Assembly (NCBI RefSeq): GCF_905171765.1
Contig: NC_053392.1
Span: forward strand, 405,336,565-405,400,564
Origin: Bufo bufo
Lineage: Eukaryota > Chordata > Amphibia > Anura > Bufonidae
DNA: 64,000 bases
Reading direction: 5' to 3'
The notes under the pieces were generated by a model, which saw only the letters and a program-made list of their open reading frames with translations, did not search any database and was not told the DNA's origin. Shown here piece by piece: positions 31,797 to 43,696 of this stretch (its first letter is position 1; each line of letters begins with the position of its first letter). Both the position numbers and the translations under genes were made by a program.

Positions 31797-32636
31797 GACA
31801 GGCACCCCCCCTCCCCCCACACACATTAGTTCCTCTCTGTACCAGTACCCCCCCCCCCTGGCAGGGGGGTACTGGTACAGAGAGGAATTAATGTGTGTGA
31901 TGAGGGGGGGGGGGGGGTCTGATGTGCAGGGGGGTACTGGTACAGAGAGGAACGAATGTGCGGTGGTGGGGGGGGGGGGGGTACTGGTACATAGAGGAAC
32001 TAATATATATGTGTCTGATGGGTGGGTCTGATGTGTAGGGGGCCCCTGCACATCAGACCCCCCCATCACACACATATATATTAGTTCCTCTATGTACCAG
32101 GACCCCCCCCCCACCACCGCACATTCGTTCCTCTCTGTACCAGTACCCCCCTGCACATCAGACCCCCCCCCCCCTCATCACACACATTAGTTCCTCTCTT
32201 TACCAGTACCCCCCCCCCCACCACCACCACACATTAGTGCCTCTCTGTACCAGTACCCCTCTGCACATCAGACCCCCCATCACACACATATATATTAGTT
32301 CCTCTATGTACCAGTACCCCCCCCCCCCCACCACCGCACATTCGTTCCTCTCTGAACCAGTACCCCCCTGCACATCAGACCCCCCCCTCATCACACACAC
32401 ACACACATTAATTCCTCTCTGTACCAGTACCCCCCTGGCAGGGGGGTACTGGTACAGAGAGGAATTAATGTGTGTGTGTGTGATGAGTGGGGGGGGGGTC
32501 TGATGTGCAGGGGGGTACTGGTACAGAGAGGAACGAATGTGCGGTGGTGGGGGGGGGGGTACTGTACTGGTACATAGAGGAACTAATATATATGTGTGTG
32601 ATGGGGGGGTCTGATGTGCAGGGGGGGGGAGCACCG
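31797..32636. repeat. Cluster of alternating inverted repeats (ACTGGTACAGAGAGGAA)
   Basis: The unit GTACTGGTACAGAGAGGAAY + TAATGTGTGTGATG + G run + TCTGATGTGCAGGGGGG occurs at least eight times, in both orientations, producing nested hairpins with long C/G runs. No coding. Confidence 0.9.
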
Positions 32637-32691
32637 GCGCCTAATAGAGTACCGGCACCTCTTTTGGCCCACTTAAAGCACTGCTTACCGC

Positions 32692-33255
32692 TACTGTGAA
32701 ACTTTTAAAGGAAGCCGAAAAGGTCGCAAAGCCCTATTTTTGTGAATTTTTAAAGTCAGAATTCTAGAGTGCAGGTTGTAATAAATTTACCCAAAGTTCT
32801 TCACAACATGGGGATTGTAGGTTTGAGGCCCAGGTGAGGCATTTCAGTTTTACAATAATGCTGCAGTCATAATGTTAGAGCAGTGAGCCTTTTTGGTAAT
32901 GAGATACAGCCAGCACATAATAAATGCCACTGAAGTAGGGTTACATGGTGTAAACACAATTCTTTATAATGCCTCAATACCAGAATTTCAGCTTCAAATA
33001 GTTGCAAAATGGGGCTCACTTGCACAAAAATGTTGCCACGTTTTGCACCACTCACTCCAGTTTTTAAATATAGGTTGGAAAGTGGGTATGGTAAGCTATG
33101 TTAATGAGTTTCACTCCAGATTTATCATTGAAACCTTTTTAAAAAGTCACAAAAAAAAAGTTGCAATCTCACTCCAGTAGAAAGGTGGAGTAGAAAAACT
33201 GGAGTCGCTTTTATAGACAAAAGTGTTCAAGGATAAGACATTTATAAAACAACTT
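32692..33255. other. Non-coding spacer
   Basis: AT-rich sequence with no supported gene or repeat. Confidence 0.45.
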
Positions 33256-34088
33256 TTGTCTAGAGATGAGCAAATCAAAGCTAACAAAGTGTAATTCGTC
33301 TAGAATTTCAGGAAAAATTCAATTTGCAACAAATGTGAATTTCCTTGCGCTTCGTGATGAATAATATTTTTCCTAAAATGGTGGCTACACGTGTGAGGAC
33401 TGAGGACATGGGGAAAGGAACTCTCGGAAGGTGGGATCACACAGATTGACATGCCTGCATGCAGCCAATCAGCAGCCAGCCAAACCTGTGATGTCACAGC
33501 CCTATAAATACATCGGCCCTCTTACAGTCAGACATTTTCCAGCTTTGTGGGGAAAAAAAGACTGAAAAAATTATTTATAAGTACAGCGAAAGGATAGTAG
33601 GAATCATTTCACAGCATCTTAGTGCAGGGAGGGACGTCAGAAGGCCCTAAGGACATTGATAGGAAAGTTATTTACAAGTGCAGGGAACGATTATTTGGGG
33701 ATCCAAATAGTCATTAGACAGCTCTGTTATTTAAGCTTTTTGTTATTGGGCTGTTGAAAAGCCTTTAGAGGCTTATGTCTTAGTATCTTATTCAGTACTA
33801 CAAAAAAATATATACGCATTTCACTTCTGCAGTTATTTTGTTGAAAGCGTATTGGGGCGTATTTCAGTAAAAAAAGACAAATTTATATGCACTGCACTGT
33901 TGCAGTTATTTCTGGTGAAAGTGTATAGGGGCGTATTTCAGAACTACCAGAAAAATATATACGCACTTCACTATTTAATTGATTTCTGGTTAAAGCGTAT
34001 AGTGGCCTATTTCACTCCAACAAGAAATATATATTCTCAGGACACTTCTGCAGTTATTTCTGGTGAAAGCGTATAGGGGCGTATTCGA
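33256..34088 (+). mobile_element. hAT 5' end fragment with 72-bp leader repeats
   Basis: Begins TAGAGATGAGCAAATCAAAG, a hAT-type terminus, followed by a leader that turns into four units of about 72 bp (GCAGTTATTTCTGGTGAAAG, CGTATAGGGGCGTATTTCAG) at 33760-34085. No transposase follows: the fragment ends where hAT-B begins. Confidence 0.7.
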
Positions 34089-34814
34089 TTTAAAAATAGG
34101 GTTGAGCGAACCCGAAATGTAAAGTTCGGGTTGGTACCGAACTTTAGGATTTTTTAACCCTGTAAAAGTTCGGGTTCGAGTTCGGTATTCGGCGATTTAA
34201 TGGTGCTTTTTGAAAGGCTGCAGTCCAGCCAATTAACAAGCATTTAACTAGTGTGCCCTTAAAAGCCATCACAGCCATGCCTACTAATGGCATGGCTGTG
34301 ATTGGCCAGTGCAGCATGTGACCCAGCCTCTATATAAGCTGGAGTCACGTAGCACTACATGTCACTGTGCTCTTACTAGTGTAGGGATAGGATGCTGCTG
34401 CTGTGAGGGAGAGAATAGGAAAGAATCTGTTATCAGAACTTGTTGTTAACGCTGCGATCTACAGCAATTTTGTTTTGTGGGTGCAGTGCAACATTTTTTT
34501 AACCTGCCCTGAGCCCAGTGACAGAAAAATACGTTTTATCCGTCTGTTAGTTAGGTGGGTGTCGGCGACCATTTTGTGCAAGTTCAATGCAGATGTGCCA
34601 AGGACAATAATTTAATTCTGTTATTTTAGTTTAGTGAGCAACATATACCCATTTTTTAAGTGCACCTGCATATGTGCCAGGGGAAGGCAAAATAATATAG
34701 GGAATCGGTCTGTGAGTTCAGGGACCCAGGGGGTGACATATTCACATTTTTTTCTGTAAAGTACAATCCAAGTAAATCCATCTGTTAGATTCTGTGGGGA
34801 CAAATTATAATTTT

Positions 34815-35182
34815 TTTTGCTAAAAAGTACATTTGCGCCTTGCACTGCATTTGTGACAGTCCAATACAAGCTTTAAATACCGCTGTTATATTCTGGTTTT
34901 AAAAAACCACCCATTTTGTCCTAGATACTACATTTGGGGCCTTTGCTGCATTTGTGACAGTCCAATACAAGCTTTAAATACTGCAGTTATATTCTGGTTT
35001 TAAAAAAACACCCATTTTGTCCTAGATACTACATTTGGGGCCTTTGCTGCATTTGTGACAGTCCAATACAAGCTTTAAATACCGCTGTTATATTCTGGTT
35101 TTAAAAAAAAACACCCATTTTGTGCAAGACACTACATTTAGGGCCTTTGCTGCATTTGTGATAGTCCAATACAAGCTTTAAA
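34815..35182 (+). repeat. hAT-B 5' leader repeats, 101-bp period (left part)
   Basis: TTTGTGACAGTCCAATACAA recurs at about 34850, 34951, 35052 and 35155, with ATTCTGGTTTTAAAAAAC and ACATTTGGGGCCTTTGCTGC in each unit. The array is split by the L1 insertion and continues at 37614. Confidence 0.92.
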
Positions 35183-35748
35183 ACAGCCGTACTGGCAACT
35201 AATTTACAAAACAGTCTCATCGATTAGCAAGGCCGCAATCCTTGCATCGCCAAAAACTTGCCTATTTGGTATATTATCTGATGTTAAATGTACTTCACAT
35301 ACTCGTTCACTGTGTAATATACTGTTAGCCGCAGCAAAGCTCCTAATAGCAACAAATTGGAAATCTCTAAAGCCCCCAGCTCTGTCTCAATGGTTAAACA
35401 AATGCGATCAATTATATCGGTTAGAACAGTTAGCCCATTGGGAAACTCGGTCTATAGACCAATTTGAAAAAATATGGGGTCCGTGGAGACAATATAGAAA
35501 GTTTTCGGACAGTTAATGTTCAAACATCAGAGCGTGGATATGTTCAGAGACATTCACCGTACTGCCTCCTCAGCTCTCATATATTTTATCAATAGAAGAA
35601 GAAAGGTACTAACCCTCTGGCAAACATGAAACAGCTCAAATAAGTTGAGCCCCTGAACCAGTAAATGGAAGAAACCACAACCCCAGCTCCAGTGGTACAC
35701 ATGGTATTATTCTAGGATAGCCTGTTACCAGATCATAACCAATGTATA

Positions 35749-37289
35749 CACTGTGTGCAGAATTATTAGGCAAATGAGTATTTTGACCACATCATCCTCT
35801 TTATGCATGTTGTCTTACTCCATGCTGTATAGGCTCTAAAGCCTACTACCAATTAAGCATATTAGGTGATGTGCATCTCTGTAATGAGAAGGGGTGTGGT
35901 CTAATCACATCAACACCCTATATCAGGTGTGCATAATTATTAGGCAACTTCCTTTCCTTTGGCAAAATGGGTCAAAAGAAGGACTTGACAGGCTCAGAAA
36001 AGTCAAAAATAGTGAGATATCTTGCAGAGGGATGCAGCACTCTTAAAATTGCAAAGCTTCTGAAGCGTGATCATCGAACAATCAAGCGTTTCATTCAAAA
36101 TAGTCAACAGGGTCGCAAGAAGCGTGTGGAAAAACCAAGGCGCAAAATAACTGCGTCAAGCGTGCAGCTGCCAAGATGTCACTTGCCACCAGTTTGGCCA
36201 TATTTCAGAGCTGCAACATCACTGGAGTGCCCAAAAGCACAAGGTGTGCAATACTCAGAGACATGGCCAAGGTAAGAAAGGCTGAAAGACGACCACCACT
36301 GAACAAGACACACAAGCTGAAACGTCAAGACTGGGCCAAGAAATATCTCAAGACTGATTTTTCTAAGGTTTTATGGACTGATAAAATGAGAGTGAGTCTT
36401 GATGGGCCAGATGGATGGGCCCGTGGCTGGATTGGTAAAGGGCAGAGAGCTCCAGTCCGACTCAGACGCCAGCAAGGTGGAGGTGGAGTACTGGTTTGGG
36501 CTGGTATCATCAAAGATGAGCTTGTGGGGCCTTTTCAGGTTGAGGATGGAGTCAAGCTCAACTCCCAGTCCTACTGCCAGTTTCTGGAAGACACCTTCTT
36601 CAAGCAGTGGTACAGGAAGAAGTCTGCATCCTTCAAGAAAAACATGATTTTCATGCAGGACAATGCTCCATCACACGCGTCCAAGTACTCCACAGCGTGG
36701 CTGGCAAGAAAGGGTATAAAAGAAGAAAATCTAATGACATGGCCTCCTTGTTCACCTGATCTGAACCCCATTGAGAACCTGTGGTCCATCATCAAATGTG
36801 AGATTTACAAGGAGGGAAAACAGTACACCTCTCTGAACAGTGTCTGGGAGGTTGTGGTTGATGGCTGTGGTTGATGGTGAACAGATCAAAACACTGACAG
36901 AATCCATGGATGGCAGGCTTTTGAGTGTCCTTGCAAAGAAAGGTGGCTATATTGGTCACTGATTTGTTTTTGTTTTGTTTTTGAATGTCATAAATGTATA
37001 TTTGTAAATGTTGAGATGTTATATTGGTTTCACTGGTAAAAATAAATAATTGAAATGGTAAATATTTGTTTTTTGTTAAGTTGCCTAATAATTATGCACA
37101 GTAATAGTCACCTGCACACACAGATATCCCCCTAAAATAGCTAAAACTAAAAACAAACTAAAAACTACTTCCAAAAATATTCAGCTTTGATATTAATGAG
37201 TTTTTTGGGTTCATTGAGAACATGGTTGTTGTTCAATAATAAAATTAATCCTCAAAAATACAACTTGCCTAATAATTCGGCACTCCCTG
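35749..37289 (+). mobile_element. Tc1/mariner element with IR/DR ends (DD37E)
   Basis: 1,541 bp between TA dinucleotides (35747-35748 and 37290-37291). Each end holds two copies of a motif GTGCAtAATTATTAGGCAA: the outer pair at 35756 and 37266-37288, the inner pair at 35928-35946 and 37078-37100, the right ones inverted. Outside these direct repeats the two ends are not similar. This is the IR/DR plan also known from Sleeping Beauty-like elements. Confidence 0.9.
35967..36962 (+). pseudogene. DD37E Tc1/mariner transposase, two frame disruptions
   Basis: MGQKKDLTGSEKSKIVRYLA starts a helix-turn-helix domain (LAEGCSTLKIAKLLKRDHRT). The catalytic core shows WTDKMRVSLDGPDGW, then MQDNAPSHASKY and PPCSPDLNPIENLW. 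There are 37 residues between the second D (QDN) and the E, so it is DD37E instead of the DD34E of Tc1. A small deletion near 36150-36170 shifts the frame between the DNA-binding and catalytic domains. A short duplication near 36855-36885 (GTGGTTGATGGCTGTGGTTG) shifts it again before the tail (EQIKTLTESMDG ... KKGGYIGH). Full family length would be about 330 residues. Confidence 0.92.
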
Positions 37290-37613
37290 TATATCCTTTA
37301 AATCCCTTCCCCCTCTTCCCCTCGGTCTCTCCTTTCCCACATCCTGATTGTATGTTATATAAGTTTAATTTTCTCTATAAGTTGTGAATTTTGATCTAAT
37401 TGTATGGTCATACCAGTAGCTAAGACTTTTGTGGAAAATGCAGAAAAGGTGAACATGACTTGCCTAAAAACGAGCTGCAATCCATGATTCTTGATCGCCT
37501 GTTATAACGCCTTTATGTGTAATCTACATCTGTATCTCTAGAAGTCTTACCTTTACATGTAATAGTTATACAGTTATGACTATTTAATTGTAAAATCAAA
37601 AACTATTTTAAAA

Positions 37614-37985
37614 CAATACAAGCTTTAAATACTGCAGTTATATTCTGTTTTAAAAAAAAAAAAAACATTTTGTCCTAGACACTACATTTGGGGCCTTTGC
37701 TGCATTTGTGACAGTCCAATACAAGCTTTAAATACTGCAGTTATATTCTGGTTTTAAAAAACAGCCATTTTATGCAAGATACTACATTTGGGGCCTTTGC
37801 TGCATTTGTGACAGTCCAATACAAGCATTAAATACCACTGTTATATTTTGGTTTTAAGAAAACACCCATTTTGTGCAAGATAATACATTTTGGGCCTTTG
37901 CTGCATTTGTGACAGTCCAAAACAAGCTTTAAATACTGCAGTTATCTTCTGGTTTTAAAAAAACACCCATTTTGTGAAAGACACT
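37614..37985 (+). repeat. hAT-B 5' leader repeats, right part
   Basis: Four more 101-bp units (CAATACAAGCTTTAAATACT, GCAGTTATATTCTGTTTT, GGGCCTTTGCTGCATTTG). Passes straight into transposase core sequence, skipping the N-terminal exon, so there is a deletion at about 37985. Confidence 0.9.
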
Positions 37986-39533
37986 ACATTATCTTTGCCT
38001 CTTGTTGCTTGCTCATCCTGCTCTGCTTCCTCATCCTCTGCCGCTTCCTCATCTGGTCAGAGTAACACCGTCACCACCAACTTCAGCACAGCCAGGGGTA
38101 AACGACAGCAGGCAGTTTTAAAACTTATCTGTTTGGGAGACAAACCCCACACCACGCAGGAGCTGTGGATGGGCATGGAACAACAGACCGATGAGTGGTT
38201 AGTGCCACTGAGCCTCAAGCCCGGCCTGGTGGTGTGCGATAATGGGAGAAATCTCGTAGCAGCTCTGGGCCTAGCATGTGCTGAATTTGGTGGTCAGACT
38301 GTGCGAGCAGCAGCAGGCGATAGTGGAGTTTCAGCTGCAGCACTCACGGGGGAATTGCTCTGCGGAACAGCATCACTTCACCACCAATGAGAGGGCCTCC
38401 ATGCAAGACCTGAGTGCCTTGTTGCGCTGTTTCGAGTACTCCACCAACATGGCCAGTGCCGATGACACAGTTTTCAGCGTTACTTTCCCACTTCTATGCC
38501 TCCTTGAAAAAACACTTCGGGCGATGATGGAAGAGGATGTGGCACAGGAGGAGGAGGAAGAGGGATCATTTCATAGGGTTTCAGGCCAGTCATTCACAAG
38601 TGGCTCAGAGGGTGGGTTCCTGCACCAACATTCGCCAGGTACACAATTGTCCAGCAAGGGCACAGTTTTGGAGGATGACGAGGTGGAGAATGAGGAGATA
38701 GAGGAGGAGAAACCATGTTCACAGTAGGGCACCCAAACCAGATCATGGCCATCACTAATGCGTGGCTGGGGGGATACAGAGGACACAGGCGATACACCTC
38801 CCACAGAGGACAGCTTGTCATTGCCTCTGGGCAGCCTGGCACATATAATCGATTACATGCTGCAGTGTCTCCGCAACGACCGGCGAGTTGGCCACATTCT
38901 AACTTGTGCTGATTACTGGGTGGCCACGCTGCTGGATCCCCGTTACAAGGACAACGTACCGTCCTTAATTCTGTCACTGGAGAGTGATCGGAAGATGTGC
39001 AAGTGCAAGCGCATGCTGGTAGACACGCTGCTGATGTCATTCGTACCTGACAGCGGGGGCACAGTGGAAGCACAAGGCGAAGGCAGAGGAGGAGGAAGAG
39101 GTCGCCAACGCAGCTGGGGCACCGCCAGCACCTCAGAAGGCAGGATTAGCATGGCCAAAATGTGGGAAAGTTTTGTCAGCACGCCACAACAACCAGCACC
39201 ACCAGCTGATATGGAACGTCTTAGCAGGAGGCAGCATTTCAGCAACATGGTGGAGCAGTATGTGTGCACACGCCTACACGTACTGAATGATGGGTCTTCC
39301 CCCTTCAACTTCTGGGTCTCCAAATTGGGCACATGGCCTGAGCTTGCCCTTTACGCCTTGGAGGTGCTGGCCTGCCCTGCAGCCAGTGTATTATCTGAAC
39401 GTATATTTAGCACGTTTAGCACAGACAAGCGCAGCCACCTGTCCACAGCCAATGTGGACAAGCTCACGTTCATTAAAATGAACCAGGCATGGATCCCACA
39501 GGACTTGTCCGTATCTTGTGGAGAATATACATG
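37986..39533 (+). pseudogene. hAT-B transposase core and C-terminus, broken
   Basis: Pieces in order: TNFSTARGKRQQAVLKLICL with GDKPHTTQELWMGMEQQTDE and VVCDNGRNLVAALGL (38080-38275); a deletion and shift; RLCEQQQAIVEFQLQH; a glutamate-rich linker with FHRVSGQSFTSGSE; VATLLDPRYKDNVPSL (38915-38965); the C-terminal dimerisation region WPELALYALEVLACPAASVL with SERIFSTFSTDKRSHLS and IKMNQAWIPQDLS (39330-39510). Same family as hAT-C (54.1-57.4 kb). The BED finger is absent. Three frames are used. Confidence 0.9.
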
Positions 39534-40102
39534 TATACCAGCTATACCCAGCCATTGTTATACTTCAGTGCACTTTCTCATTGTTTTATTTATTTTCCAA
39601 TGTTTTGGGGTGTACCCTAATTTAAACAAAAAAAATATTAAAATTAAAACCAAAAACCACTGTTGGCTACCTCCTCCACCGCAGCTTCCATCTACACCGC
39701 TACGTCCACCGCCTCCTCAACCTCCTACTCCATATGGACCTCCACCTCCTAGATCAAGACTATTATTTTTATTTTTAAGTATTTTTTGTTATTTTAAGTC
39801 ATTTCACTCATTTGTCTGATACATTGTTGGATGACATATCCCAAATTTTTGGCTGTGATATACCCCTGCTCCAGCTAGTGGACAGGGAAATTCATTTCAC
39901 TAATTCGTCTGTTACATTGTCGGGTGAAATTCATTAATTTTTGGCTGTGATATACCCCTGCTCTACATAGTGGACAGGGAAATACATTTCACTGATTTGT
40001 CTGTTACATTGTTGGGTGACAAATGCTCATCTTTTGCTCTAGAAAGTACATTTGCGGCCTACACTGCATTTAGGACAGTACGAATGGTGAGGCCAGAACA
40101 AG
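39534..40102 (+). repeat. hAT-B 3' untranslated region and about 92-bp repeats
   Basis: After the stop, TTTTGGGGTGTACC and Pro-coding-like CCTCCACC repeats, then about three units with TGATATACCCCTGCT and GTCTGTTACATTG at a period near 92 bp (39856, 39947). From 40030 the sequence becomes leader-like again (AGAAAGTACATTTGCGGCCT). A solo LTR follows. Confidence 0.75.
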
Positions 40103-40796
40103 TGTAACGGTCGCGTACACACACACACAGGGGGAGGGAAGTGACCACTGCGCTCCCTTCTTACCCCTGACCCTGCCTACTTGCCTCGCGAGTCCTAATG
40201 ACAGGGGACAACTGGACGGCAATCCCTAGCTTGGAATAAGTGCAGGGATGACAGACAGACAAACAACAGAACGTGAACGGACCGAGTCAATACCAGGAAA
40301 GCTACAAATTACAAATGGATCAAGCAGAGAATTGTCAGGAGAAGCCGGGGTCATAAATACAAGGAGAGTCGTGAAGTACCAAAGGAGTCAGCAGAGGATC
40401 GTCAGGACGAGGCCTGGGTCAGAATACCAGGGGAGCAGCAAAGTACACAAGGAGCAAGCAGAGGATCGTCATGAATTCAGCAGGAGGTAAGTACGCCAGG
40501 AAAGACAAAGTCACAGGTGGAACCTAAATTAACAGGCAACCTGTGGCCAGCAGGCTGCCTGTATTTATAGTGGGGAGTGAGGGTCATGTGACGTGGTCAG
40601 CGTCTCATGACCGACAGACCAACCAGTCGAGCACCGAGTGATCAGCTCGGCGCTCAAGGCAGACTTAGGAGCAGGGGGCCTCCCAGCTAGCAAAGCCGCC
40701 CTGGGAACGAGGTCAAACACAGATCCTTGCTCCCGAAGCTAAGCAGCAGGTCTGAGGCTAATGGGAGACCGAGTGCACGTTTGGAACCCCGTTACA
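40103..40796. mobile_element. Solo LTR, 694 bp, 5-bp TSD
   Basis: TGTAACGGTCGC ... CCCCGTTACA with exact duplication ACAAG at 40098-40102 and 40797-40801. TG/CA ends plus a 5-bp duplication and no internal region mark an LTR left by recombination. The family is probably Ty3/gypsy-like but unproven. Confidence 0.88.
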
Positions 40797-40801
40797 ACAA
40801 G

Positions 40802-41345
40802 TACAGGCGATAGTAGATTGGTTGGCTGACAGTGCCTTCAGTTCCTTCACATTGTCTCCCACCCAGTCACCTGCTGAAAGATCAGAGTTGGAACCTACAG
40901 CTGATGGCCATCTGTCTTTCAACTCACCCCCTTGCAAATCAGGCAAGCAGTCTGAGCCCCAAGTCATGCAGCAGTCTCTTATGCTTTTTGATGACTCTCC
41001 TGGCAGGGGTTCCGTGGGCTGTCCACATAGCCCTGCACCAGAAGTGGAAGAGATTGAGTGCACTGATGCCCAACCACTTATGTTTCAGGATGAGGACATG
41101 GGAATACCACCGCAGCACATCTCTGATGATGACAAAACACAGGTGCCAACTGCTGCTTTCTGCAGTCTGCAGAAAGCACAAGGAAGGCAGGGGTAAAGAG
41201 TGGGTGGAAGATGATGTGGAGGATGATGAGGTTCTAGACCCCACATGGAATGAAGTTCATGTGAGTGACGTGTGCAGTTTGGAGGAAGAGGCGGTGGTTG
41301 CACAGAGGCAACAGCACAGCAAAAGAGGGAGCAGGGTGCAGAAGC
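40802..41345 (+). pseudogene. hAT-B transposase N-terminal exon (displaced)
   Basis: IVDWLADSAFSSFTLSPTQS and a Ser/Asp-rich stretch, then EWVEDDVEDDEVLDP and VCSLEEEAVVAQRQQHSKRG. The last motif also occurs in hAT-C (57115-57351, minus strand). It lies downstream of the core and C-terminus of the same element, the reverse of functional order. It stops just after SRVQKR, before the BED finger. Confidence 0.82.
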
Positions 41346-41697
41346 GTCTCCTACATTCTTGGGTGACATTTTACCATTTTTGCCATGAATAAACCCCTGC
41401 TCTGCATAGGTGACAGGGACCTAAATTTCATAAAATCATCTGTTACATTCTCAGGTGACATTTTACCATTTTTTCCGTATACAAACCCCGACTCTGCATA
41501 GGTGACAGGGAACAAATTTTTGTAAAATCGTCTGTTCAATTGGTGAATTACATAAACACAGTTTTGCCGTGAATAAACCCCTGCTGTGCATAGGTGACAG
41601 GGACTTACATTTCTAAAATTCATCTTTAATTGACGTGCTCCCTCCTTTTATTCGATCCTTCCGCTTTAACAACTTGTCCCACATTTCTGCTCAATCA
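41346..41697 (+). repeat. hAT-type about 91-bp repeats
   Basis: Three units with GGTGACATTTTACCATTTTT, AAACCCCTGCTCTGCATAGG and TGACAGGGA. Equivalent repeats occur at 50850-51255 in inverse orientation. Followed by TTTAACAACTTGTCCCACAT, which recurs at 45463. Confidence 0.82.
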
Positions 41698-42027
41698 CAT
41701 TTTGTGACGGCGGGGCGTGGGGGAAACCCCCCGCCATGCAATGGCGGTGGCAGCTAGCCAGGTAGCAGGGAACAGGGAGCAAGTCACCTCCTATGCAACC
41801 CTAGGTTCTCCCTAGACTCCTAGCGCATGACCCGCCTCAGATGGTAAGGGGGCTCATGCTCACCGACCTAGGACCCTGGGAATCCCTGCTGTGCCCTAAT
41901 CATGAAGACAGGGCAGAGACCACCCATTTATCATTCACCACGGATGAATGGTGTCTCCTGAAGCCCAGAAACTGACCACCAACTAGACAGGGCCACAGCC
42001 GAACGACAGGTAAGTACATAAGACAAC

Positions 42028-43136
42028 TGTCACGGCCACGGTTTTGGCCGTGACTCCTTGGGAGCCGCATACAGTTGCCCGCGGTTTGGGTTGTTGTTTC
42101 AACCGCAGCTTGAGGCTTGATGTTGTTTGCCTCAGGTGCGGTTGCCGCGGACAACAGGTATGTGTGCAGTCCCTTTGGAGTTTGTCTGCGTGTATGTATG
42201 CACTGTCGTTTGTCTGTGTGCACTCTGTGTAGTGTGTGGTGTGCACAGACACCTTTCCTGCACTGTGGTTGCCCGTGGCAACGTTTGTCGTTGTGTACAT
42301 GTGGTGGCAGTGTCCAGGCCTTGGGGCTGACTCCCAGGACACAGTTGCCACCCATGTCGTTTCCTGCGGCAACAACCACAGTGTGTTTGTTGTGTTGGAC
42401 ACTTTCCCTTTTAGTTGGTGTTTTCCCTTTCCTGTGGTGCTGGAAGGGTTAACTCCCTTCCCAGTGTGTGTGATGTCACTGGGTGTGTCTGACCGTTGGG
42501 TGTGGCCTCTTAGGCCTATAAAGCCTCTCACTTTGGCATGGCTCAGTAGGTTGCTTCAGTCATGCTTTGCTGTAGCAGCCTCCTGTGATTTTCCATCTTC
42601 TTGTAAGGGCCACCCTTCCGGTCATAAGTTCTAATACCGTGATGTGTTGTTGATGTCTTGTGTCTTTGGTTTTTGTGCAGCTATGGATGTCCTGGTCCCT
42701 GTGTGTCTTCATGTGTGTGCTGTTTACCTTGTCTGTGTGGACAGCCTTTCCTTAGCACGGGTTCCAGTCAGCAAGGCTGAGACAGGTTTGTGTGGAACTG
42801 TTTGGTTCACCTGTCTTATCCATAGTCCTGTTTATGTACCCCCTTCTTCATGCTGCTTAACCAGTGAGACTCCTGCTCCTCCGTGCCTAGGAGGAGTGGG
42901 TTGTCTTACCCTGCTCCTTAGCCCAGGGACCGGTCGGAGGGTAAGTCAGGGATCCGAGGTTCCTGCGCATGGGTCCTCCTACCATCAAGGTCGGCCCATG
43001 CAGGTAGGAGACAGGGTCAGCGTTAGGGACGCAACAGGAGGTGACCTGCTCCCTGATTCTGTGTTCCTGGTGAGTAGCGACTGGACATCTTCCATCACCG
43101 CACGGCTGAGGATTTCCCCCATCCTCAGCCGTGACA
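42028..43136. mobile_element. Solo LTR inside the LTR of another element, 1,109 bp
   Basis: TGTCACGGCCACGG ... CTCAGCCGTGACA with exact duplication ACAAC at 42023-42027 and 43137-43141. It breaks the first LTR at a point where the second LTR (near 44515-44520) reads continuously (AAGACAACAGACAACAAAAG), which confirms the boundaries. It starts with the same TGTCACGG as the chromovirus and the host LTR, so all may belong to related families. Confidence 0.9.
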
Positions 43137-43696
43137 ACAACAGACAACAAAAGTTATCAGGACTTACCTGTTGCCGACGAGATGGACCGAAAACTCACAG
43201 TCTAGCTGTTTGCTTAAACCCCTCCAGGAAAGCAAGCCCCATTAGAAGCACACACACCAGTAAACAACGCCCACACCATACAACATACACCACAGGTGGG
43301 GAAGGGTAAACAGAAGCAAGCAGGAGGGAAAGCAAGGGAAAACAATATTACAAATAACGGTGGCTCACACAGACATAATCACAACAGGAGCAGAGCTCCA
43401 CACCAAGCTGACAACAAAATACAAACTGACCTCAGGCTCCACCACGCCAACATATAAGGAGGCCTGAGGTCACACCCACCACACCTACCAAACACTCCTT
43501 AACCCCGTGCACACCAAAGCAGGGAGAACACCTTTACAAATACACGTTGCCGGAGGCAACAACATGCAAGGCAACCTTGTCACGGCACACACCACAAAGG
43601 CTGTAACACTGCCCCCGCATGCAGACACAGCAACACGTTGCCGCAGGCAACAGCAAGCGTGGCCAAGTGTCACAGCGCACACCAAAGGCCGTGAAA

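Larger units (their letters stand above)
28529..32683. mobile_element. Outer hAT-type element, perfect 8-bp TSD
   Basis: Termini CAGTGCTTGAAGTGGGCC and GGCCCACTTAAAGCACTG; exact duplication CTTACCGC at 28521-28528 and 32684-32691. Own sequence is 28529-28646 plus 31527-32683; the rest is the inner hAT. No transposase frame. The right part contains a cluster of mutually inverted repeats (31797-32636). Confidence 0.92.
35183..37613 (+). mobile_element. L1-like LINE 3' end with 16-bp TSD (hosting a Tc1/mariner)
   Basis: The target CAATACAAGCTTTAAA appears at 35167-35182 and 37614-37629; since it belongs to the repeat unit the duplication is not independent proof. The left part (35340-35515) translates as LIATNWKSLKPPALSQWLNK, then LEQLAHWETRS and EKIWGPWRQY, which resembles the C-terminal end of L1 ORF2 in vertebrates. 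The right part, 37292-37613, is the 3' untranslated end with A-rich AAAATCAAAAACTATTTTAAAA before the duplication. The element between 35749 and 37289 is later. Confidence 0.72.

Noticed and set aside
32893..33180. 95-codon frame in a spacer
   Set aside because: No domain, no codon-use signal that I can judge, and surrounded by repeats; chance frame.
39534..39819. Proline-rich extension after the hAT-B C-terminus
   Set aside because: Frame continues into 3' untranslated sequence after a shifted stop; the corresponding part of hAT-B's second copy (45863 onward) is not open in the same way.
42116..43309. Frames of 111-221 codons, Cys/Val-rich
   Set aside because: They lie across a solo LTR and its host LTR, cross element borders, and show no known domain.
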